This document shows, piece after piece, positions 42,598 to 47,481 of a stretch of DNA of 47,481 nt. Where the stretch lies: NCBI RefSeq assembly GCF_001897285.1, contig NZ_MKSM01000083.1, forward strand, positions 1-47,481. Reading direction: 5' to 3'. Origin of the DNA: Nitrobacter sp. 62-23 (GTDB taxonomy: Bacteria; Pseudomonadota; Alphaproteobacteria; Rhizobiales; Xanthobacteraceae). The translations under genes were made by a program, and so were the position numbers. The notes below the pieces were generated by a model. That model worked only from the letters and a program-made list of their open reading frames with translations, made no database searches and was not told the DNA's origin. Each line of letters opens with the position of its first letter. The stretch's first letter is position 1.

Positions 42598-44727
42598 ATG
42601 AGCATCACGGCGGGTCAGGGCGCGGGCGCGCAAGTCTCGGGTTTTCCGAGTTTCAGCGAAATCGTAACCATGCTGCGGCGCGGCGATCTCGCGCTGGCCT
42701 TCGGCATTCTCACGATTCTCGTCGTCCTGATCCTGCCGCTGCCCTCGGTGGTGCTGGACCTGTTCCTCGCCATCTCGATCACGCTGTCGATCCTGATCCT
42801 GATGACGTCGCTGTTCATCCAGGCTCCGCTGGAATTCTCCGCATTCCCGACCGTGCTCCTGATTTCGACCATGCTGCGCCTGTCGCTCAACCTGGCCTCG
42901 ACCCGCCTGATCCTGTCGCACGGTCACGAGGGCACAGCCGCCGCCGGCCATGTCATCGAAGCCTTCGGCAACTTCGTCATGGGCGGCAACTTTGTGATCG
43001 GCATCATCGTGTTCGCGATTCTTGTGATCGTGAACTTCGTGGTCATCACCAAGGGTTCGGGCCGCATCGCCGAAGTCGCGGCGCGCTTTCAACTCGATTC
43101 GATGCCCGGCAAGCAGATGGCGATCGACGCCGACCTCTCCGCGGGTCTGATCGATGAAAAGACCGCAAAGGAGCGGCGCAAGGCGCTCGAGGACGAAAGC
43201 GGTTTCTTCGGCGCCATGGACGGCGCCTCGAAGTTCGTGCGCGGTGACGCCATCGCCGGCCTGCTCGTCGTCTTCATCAACATCATCGGCGGCATGATCA
43301 TCGGCATCGCCCAGCAGGGCTTGAGCTTCGGCGACGCGGCGCACAGCTACACCGTGCTCACCGTCGGCGACGGTCTGGTGACGCAGATTCCGGCGCTGAT
43401 CGTGTCCACAGCCGCCGGCCTTCTGGTGTCGAAAGCCGCCGTCACCGGCGCCGCCGACAAGGCGCTCATGAAACAACTCTCCGGCTATCCGCAGGCGCTC
43501 GGCATGTCGGCGGGGGTGATGCTGGTGCTGGCGATGCTGCCCGGCATCCCGATGCTGCCGTTTCTCGCGCTGGGAAGCGGTGCGGCGGCGCTGGCCTGGA
43601 CCTCGCGCAAACGTCACAGCATCGCGGCTGCGGAAGCGCAAGCGGCGGCATCGTCCGAAGCGAAGGCCGCGACGGCCCAGGCAGCCGCCGAGGAGCCGAT
43701 CTCCGCGGCGTTGAAGATCGACGACCTGAAGATCGAACTGGGTTATGCGCTGTTGCCGCTGGTCAATGGGCCGGACGGCCAGGATCGCCTCACCGAACAG
43801 ATCAAGGCGCTGCGCCGCTCGCTGGCGATCGAGATGGGATTCGTGATGCCGGCGGTGCGGATTCTCGACAACGTGCAACTCGAAGCCAACACGTACATCA
43901 TTAAAATCAAGGAGGTCGACGCCGGCTCCGGCCGGATCTGGCCGAACCAGTACATGGTGATGGATCCCACCGGCGATCAGGTCGATGTCCCCGGCATCCA
44001 CACCACCGAGCCGACCTTCGGCCTGCCGGCAACATGGGTCGATGCCTCGCTGAAGGAGGAGGCTTCGCTGAAGGGCTATACCGTGGTCGATTCCGCAACG
44101 GTGGTTTCGACCCATCTCACCGAACTGCTCAAGACCAACATGTCGGACCTGCTCTCCTACGGCGAGGTGCAGAAACTTCTGAAGGATCTGCCGAAGGAAC
44201 AGGGCGAACTGGTCAAGGACATCGTCCCCGCCCAGATCACGATCTCCGGGATCCAGCGCGTGCTTCAGCTTCTGCTTGCCGAGCGCATCTCGGTCCGCGA
44301 TCTCTCCACCATCCTCGAAGGCATCGCCGATGCGCTGGCCTTCTCGCGCAATCCGGCGACGCTGGTCGAACATGTGCGCGCCCGCCTCGCGCGCCAGATC
44401 TGCGCCCAGAATACGTCGGGCGCCGGTTACCTGCCGCTGGTCGCGCTTTCGGCAAAATGGGAGCAGGCCTTTGCCGAATCCATCATCGGCCAGGGCGAAG
44501 AGCGCAGCCTTGCGATGCAACCCTCCAAGCTGTCCGAATTCATGACGGCGGTGCGCGACCGTTTCGAACAGGCTGCGCGCGAAGGCGAGGCACCGGTGTT
44601 AGTGACCTCAGCCGCAATCCGGCCGTTCGTCCGTTCGCTGGTCGAGCGGTTCCGCGCCCAGACCCCGGTGCTGTCGCAAGCCGAGATCCATCCGCGCGCC
44701 CGGCTCAAGACCGTCGGAAGCATCTGA
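42598..44727 (+). CDS. flhA: flagellar type III export gate protein FlhA
   Basis: Inner-membrane core of the flagellar export apparatus; 709 residues from ATG 42598 (MSITAGQGAG). The frame is open 48 codons further upstream, but that part is low-complexity and does not look like FlhA. About eight N-terminal transmembrane helices begin at LALAFGILTILVVLILPLPS. The FHIPEP region is visible as EFSAFPTVLLISTMLRLSLN and LASTRLILSHGHEG, and RFQLDSMPGKQMAIDADLSA follows. The cytoplasmic domain from about 360 has IEMGFVMPAVRILDN and YGEVQKLLKDL. It ends in RARLKTVGSI. Confidence 0.97.
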   Translation: MSITAGQGAGAQVSGFPSFSEIVTMLRRGDLALAFGILTILVVLILPLPSVVLDLFLAISITLSILILMTSLFIQAPLEFSAFPTVLLISTMLRLSLNLASTRLILSHGHEGTAAAGHVIEAFGNFVMGGNFVIGIIVFAILVIVNFVVITKGSGRIAEVAARFQLDSMPGKQMAIDADLSAGLIDEKTAKERRKALEDESGFFGAMDGASKFVRGDAIAGLLVVFINIIGGMIIGIAQQGLSFGDAAHSYTVLTVGDGLVTQIPALIVSTAAGLLVSKAAVTGAADKALMKQLSGYPQALGMSAGVMLVLAMLPGIPMLPFLALGSGAAALAWTSRKRHSIAAAEAQAAASSEAKAATAQAAAEEPISAALKIDDLKIELGYALLPLVNGPDGQDRLTEQIKALRRSLAIEMGFVMPAVRILDNVQLEANTYIIKIKEVDAGSGRIWPNQYMVMDPTGDQVDVPGIHTTEPTFGLPATWVDASLKEEASLKGYTVVDSATVVSTHLTELLKTNMSDLLSYGEVQKLLKDLPKEQGELVKDIVPAQITISGIQRVLQLLLAERISVRDLSTILEGIADALAFSRNPATLVEHVRARLARQICAQNTSGAGYLPLVALSAKWEQAFAESIIGQGEERSLAMQPSKLSEFMTAVRDRFEQAAREGEAPVLVTSAAIRPFVRSLVERFRAQTPVLSQAEIHPRARLKTVGSI

Positions 44728-45048
44728 TCACCATCGAATCACGACGCCGTGGATGCGGCATTTTGGCATCAGACAAGTGATTTAAGTCTGACACGACAGG
44801 AGCGGCCCCCGATGGCCGGATCGAACTGGAATTTAACGTTAAAACGCTGATATAATTGTAAAATCATGGATTCACCGGCATCTTTCAGGCTGACCTGATC
44901 GCGCTGCTTCACACCTTTTCACGGCCTTGTGATGGCCTCTTCGGAACGGTGAGGACACTTCCTACGTTTTCAGGGCGCGAAACCATGAACCTGTGGGCAG
45001 ACGACGGAGACAAATCTCCAAAGGAAGTTAACGGCAGGAGGGCTTCCA
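44728..45048. other. flhA to small-protein intergenic region
   Basis: 321 nt without a supported gene. An AT-rich patch (about 44830-44870, TTTAACGTTAAAACG ... GATATAATTG) looks like a promoter for the 66-residue protein. Otherwise I see nothing. Confidence 0.45.
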
Positions 45049-45249
45049 ATGAACCACTCGATTTACAGCGCGGATCGGACGACCCACCTGAAGATCGTGG
45101 TGGTCGCTCTCATCGCAGGGATCGCGGTAGCAGGCTTTGCTGTTTCGGCGCGCATAAACGCAGACGACGGCTATACGCAGACCGCGCGCGTTATCAAGGC
45201 CGGCAAGCCGATGGCGGTCACGAGTTCCGACGCAATGGTGGTTCGCTGA
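45049..45249 (+). CDS. small single-pass membrane protein
   Basis: The protein has 66 residues. A hydrophilic N-terminus (MNHSIYSADRTTHLK) is followed by one hydrophobic helix (IVVVALIAGIAVAGFAVSAR) and a polar tail that ends KAGKPMAVTSSDAMVVR. It could be a membrane anchor or an uncleaved signal-type protein. GGCAGGAGGG 6-7 nt before the ATG is a strong ribosome binding site, and a clear terminator follows 96 nt after the stop. I do not recognise a family. Its place between flagellar genes does not by itself imply a flagellar role. Confidence 0.7.
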   Translation: MNHSIYSADRTTHLKIVVVALIAGIAVAGFAVSARINADDGYTQTARVIKAGKPMAVTSSDAMVVR

Positions 45250-45344
45250 TGAATTTAAGGAATCACGAGGCTTCTTTACTTTGCCCCCCGAAGTCGCCGC
45301 GTGAGTCGTAGAGTACCCCACTAACCCCAAGTGGACTACGATGG

Positions 45345-45371
45345 AAAACGCCCGCCCCCCACGGGCGTTTT
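45345..45371 (+). terminator. rho-independent terminator
   Basis: AAAACGCCCG (45345-45354), a 7-nt C-rich loop, CGGGCGTTTT (45362-45371), then CTTTTGCG. Perfect 10-bp stem. It ends the transcript of the 66-residue gene and would also work on minus. Confidence 0.85.
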
Positions 45372-45509
45372 CTTTTGCGCCTTTTCTTTTGCGCCAATGA
45401 AACGTGCGCCGACGAAACGCGGCGTCCCAGTCGTCGATCCGGGGCGGGCCGCCTGAGCATTATCCGCTTTCCGTCGTCGGCGCAGCTTCGAGCACATGAG
45501 CTGCGCAAA

Positions 45510-45541
45510 AACAAACCCGGGCCAAACAGCCCGGGTTTGTT
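45510..45541 (-). terminator. rho-independent terminator of the fliI-fliJ operon
   Basis: AACAAACCCGGGC (45510-45522), 6-nt loop, GCCCGGGTTTGTT (45529-45541): a perfect 13-bp stem. On minus it is followed by TTTGCG after the stem's own T-rich arm. It lies 25 nt past the fliJ stop. Confidence 0.85.
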
Positions 45542-45565
45542 GAATGTGAACTCTCGATCTGTTGT

Positions 45566-45988
45566 TCAGGCGATGGCGGCGTTCATGCGCGCCCGCATCT
45601 GACCGATACTGTCGAGATCGGCCTGCTCGCGCGCACTCTCTTCCGCGCGCTCGCGTGCCTGGTCGCGTTCGTCCAGCAATTCGACCTTCTTCAGTTCCTC
45701 AAAGGCTTCCGCCAGGTTAATTTTGGCCTCTTCGAGCTGGACACGCAGTTCGTCCGCCGAGCGGGTCAGGTTTTCGCGACGCTGGATCGCCGCCTTGGCA
45801 TAGGTCGGATAGGCGAAGTGCGCTGGATCGTTGATCCCGGCGCGCTCCTGCTCGATTTCGATCTCACGCTCCAGATCGACCGACATGCGCTGAAAGTCAG
45901 CGATCATGCTCTCGATCTGGGCCACCCTCCGTCGCTTTTCCTCGACCTGGAATTTCCTCAGGCGGATCAGCGTTTCACGCGACTTCAT
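45566..45988 (-). CDS. fliJ: flagellar export chaperone FliJ
   Basis: Small coiled-coil protein of the flagellar export ATPase complex, 140 residues from ATG 45988 (MKSRETLIRLRKFQVEEKRR). GGAGGGAG about 8 nt upstream decides this start over the frame open to 46075. Almost the entire protein is charged alpha-helix with heptads (VAQIESMIADFQRMSVDLER, then ENLTRSADELRVQLEEAKIN), as in FliJ/YscO. FliJ binds the FliI hexamer and FlhA. It follows fliI on the same strand, about 108 nt after its stop. Confidence 0.9.
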   Translation of the reverse strand: MKSRETLIRLRKFQVEEKRRRVAQIESMIADFQRMSVDLEREIEIEQERAGINDPAHFAYPTYAKAAIQRRENLTRSADELRVQLEEAKINLAEAFEELKKVELLDERDQARERAEESAREQADLDSIGQMRARMNAAIA

Positions 45989-46096
45989 CGACTCGTACTC
46001 CCTCCAGAAGTCCCCATCCGAGCAGGACACACTGGCCACCGCTTGCGGGCCTCGCCGGCACCTCTCCGATAACAAGCAGATGATGACCCGACAAAG

Positions 46097-47422
46097 TTAG
46101 CTTTCCGTTTCCAAGGTCTTAAGGATTTGCTGCAACCGCAGATAGCCGTCCTCGATGCTGGTCACCTCGTCCTTGGCCTGACGCAGGAAATCTTCCAGGA
46201 CGGGATTGAGCCGGATCGCCTCGTCGACCTCGGCGTTGGAACCGCTCCGGTAGGCTCCGAGGCGGATCAGTTCCTCCATGTCGGAATAGGTGGCCATCAC
46301 CTGCCGCCCGCGCGTGATGACCGGGAGGAAGGCCGGATCGGCGGATTTCGGCATAGTGCGCGACACCGATTTCAGGACGTTGATCGCGGGATAGCGGCCG
46401 CGCTCGGCGATCGAGCGCTCCATCACGATATGGCCGTCGAGAATGCCGCGTACCGCGTCGGCCACCGGTTCGTTGTGATCGTCGCCATCCACCAGCACCG
46501 TGAAAATGCCCGTGATGGTCCCCTTGTCGGAGCCCGGACCGGCCCGCTCCAGGAGTTTGGGCAGTTCGGTGAACACAGTCGGGGTGTAGCCTTTCGTGGT
46601 CGGCGGCTCACCGGTCGATAATCCGATTTCGCGCTGCGCCATCGCAAACCGCGTCACCGAATCCATCATGCACATGACATCCTTGCCCTCGTCGCGGAAA
46701 TATTCCGCGATGGCGAGCGTCAGATAGGCAGCCTGCCGCCGCATCAAGGCGGGCTCGTCGGAGGTCGCGACCACGACCACGGATCGCGCAAGCCCTTCCT
46801 CGCCGAGATCATCCTGCAGGAATTCCTGCACCTCGCGGCCACGTTCGCCGACCAGCCCGATCACCGAAACGTCGGCATCCGCGTTACGCGCCAGCATCGA
46901 CAGCAGCACCGATTTGCCCACGCCGGAACCGGCGAAAATGCCGAGCCGCTGGCCGCGGCAGCAGGTCAGGAACGTGTTCAGCGCGCGCACCCCGAGATCG
47001 AGCGGCTTGCCAACGCGCTTGCGCGAATGCGCGGGCGGCGGCGAATTGCGAAACGGCATCGATACCGATCCCTGTGGCAACGCCCCCTTGCCGTCGACCG
47101 GTTCGCCCATGGCATTGAGAACACGGCCAAGCCAGGCGGCGGACGGGCGCACCTGACCGGAGGCATTGGCGATCACGGCGCGGCAGCCGCGCCGCACCCC
47201 CTCAAGGCCGCCGAACGGCATGACCACCGCATTGTCGCCGCTGAAGCCGACCACCTCCGCCGGGATGATGCGGTCGTCGCCGGTCTCGATCACGATGCGC
47301 GCGCCGACCGACATGGCATGGATGGGTCCAGCGACCTCGACCATGAGGCCACGCACCCCCACGACACGGCCATAAATATTGACGCGTTCGATATCGCCGA
47401 CCTGGTCGGCGAGGCCCTTCAT
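46097..47422 (-). CDS. fliI: flagellum-specific ATPase FliI
   Basis: Export ATPase that unfolds and delivers flagellar substrates; 441 residues, normal length. It is related to the F1 beta subunit: N-terminal barrel [18 protein letters not shown], Walker [21 protein letters not shown] near 160, [20 protein letters not shown], Walker B-like [20 protein letters not shown] and [23 protein letters not shown] 47422 gives the expected N-terminus. A CtrA-like box lies 40-55 nt upstream. Forms an operon with fliJ. Confidence 0.97.
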   Translation of the reverse strand: MKGLADQVGDIERVNIYGRVVGVRGLMVEVAGPIHAMSVGARIVIETGDDRIIPAEVVGFSGDNAVVMPFGGLEGVRRGCRAVIANASGQVRPSAAWLGRVLNAMGEPVDGKGALPQGSVSMPFRNSPPPAHSRKRVGKPLDLGVRALNTFLTCCRGQRLGIFAGSGVGKSVLLSMLARNADADVSVIGLVGERGREVQEFLQDDLGEEGLARSVVVVATSDEPALMRRQAAYLTLAIAEYFRDEGKDVMCMMDSVTRFAMAQREIGLSTGEPPTTKGYTPTVFTELPKLLERAGPGSDKGTITGIFTVLVDGDDHNEPVADAVRGILDGHIVMERSIAERGRYPAINVLKSVSRTMPKSADPAFLPVITRGRQVMATYSDMEELIRLGAYRSGSNAEVDEAIRLNPVLEDFLRQAKDEVTSIEDGYLRLQQILKTLETES

Positions 47423-47461
47423 CGCGAAAACCTTAAGTTTCCGCGCATTAGCAGACCCCCT

Positions 47462-47477
47462 TTAACCTCGTGTTTAC
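47462..47477. promoter_or_regulatory. CtrA-like box upstream of fliI
   Basis: TTAA-CCTCGTG-TTTAC: one mismatch to TTAA-N7-TTAAC. It is 40-55 nt upstream of the fliI ATG, a position compatible with direct control. Together with the flhA box it suggests CtrA input to both flagellar units. Confidence 0.5.
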
Positions 47478-47481
47478 CCGC

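Noticed and set aside
42421-44520. A 699-codon minus-strand frame opposite flhA
   Set aside because: Its translation is a low-complexity Arg/His/Asp/Gly-rich product typical of an antisense frame, whereas the plus strand encodes a full FlhA.

Overview
The window reads as a chromosomal segment of an alphaproteobacterium of the Bradyrhizobiaceae/Nitrobacteraceae (Nitrobacter, Afipia, Bradyrhizobium and Rhodopseudomonas relatives). The basis is the type of the housekeeping proteins (Dxs, TlyA, XseB, FlhA, FliI/FliJ), high GC, CtrA-like boxes upstream of flagellar genes, and intergenic palindromic repeats of a kind I recall from that family. The genus cannot be fixed from sequence reading alone.

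Layout. (1) 0-3.6 kb: the dTDP-L-rhamnose pathway as two divergent pairs, rfbC-rfbD on minus and rfbA-rfbB on plus. (2) 3.7-18.4 kb: a surface-export locus, mostly on minus. A type I secretion ABC transporter with an inactive C39-like domain, an HlyD adaptor and a Sel1-repeat protein overlap one another. A WbsX-type protein and two glycosyltransferases follow. Upstream lie a SAM methyltransferase, an RTX protein with a His-rich insert (the likely substrate), an orphan ParA-type ATPase and an IS3-OrfA-like helix-turn-helix protein without a partner. (3) 19.1-25.3 kb: a six-gene minus operon with a 44-residue-repeat protein, GT2, GT4, a LicD-type phosphotransferase, a glycerol-3-phosphate cytidylyltransferase-like enzyme and a secreted glycosidase-like protein. 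It suggests a phosphoglycerol-decorated glycan. (4) 25.3-27.3 kb: decayed DNA with an IS5-type remnant. (5) 27.4-29.9 kb: a cyanide-insensitive-type cytochrome bd oxidase operon (cydA, cydB, DUF2474 peptide), then a VOC protein, a second IS5-type remnant and tRNA-Gln(UUG). (6) 31.5-38.9 kb: acyl-CoA dehydrogenase, enoyl-CoA hydratase/isomerase, HDAC-family deacetylase, xseB, dxs and tlyA. (7) 38.9-40 kb: an IS630 copy inserted in the tlyA stop codon. (8) 40-47.5 kb: a TonB-dependent receptor behind Mo-box-like palindromes, flhA, a small membrane protein, fliJ and fliI.

The most interesting part is 1.5-25 kb. Rhamnose supply, glycosyltransferases, type I secretion, an RTX substrate and a possible phosphoglycerol pathway sit side by side. 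Between 1.5 and 18.4 kb the intergenic regions repeat the hexamer TGTTAT/ATAACA, and the 11-mer ATAACACTATA occurs both between rfbC and rfbA and just upstream of the HTH gene. My working hypothesis is a coregulated system that builds and exports a glycosylated or glycan-associated RTX surface protein. All functional calls are from motif reading without database searches.
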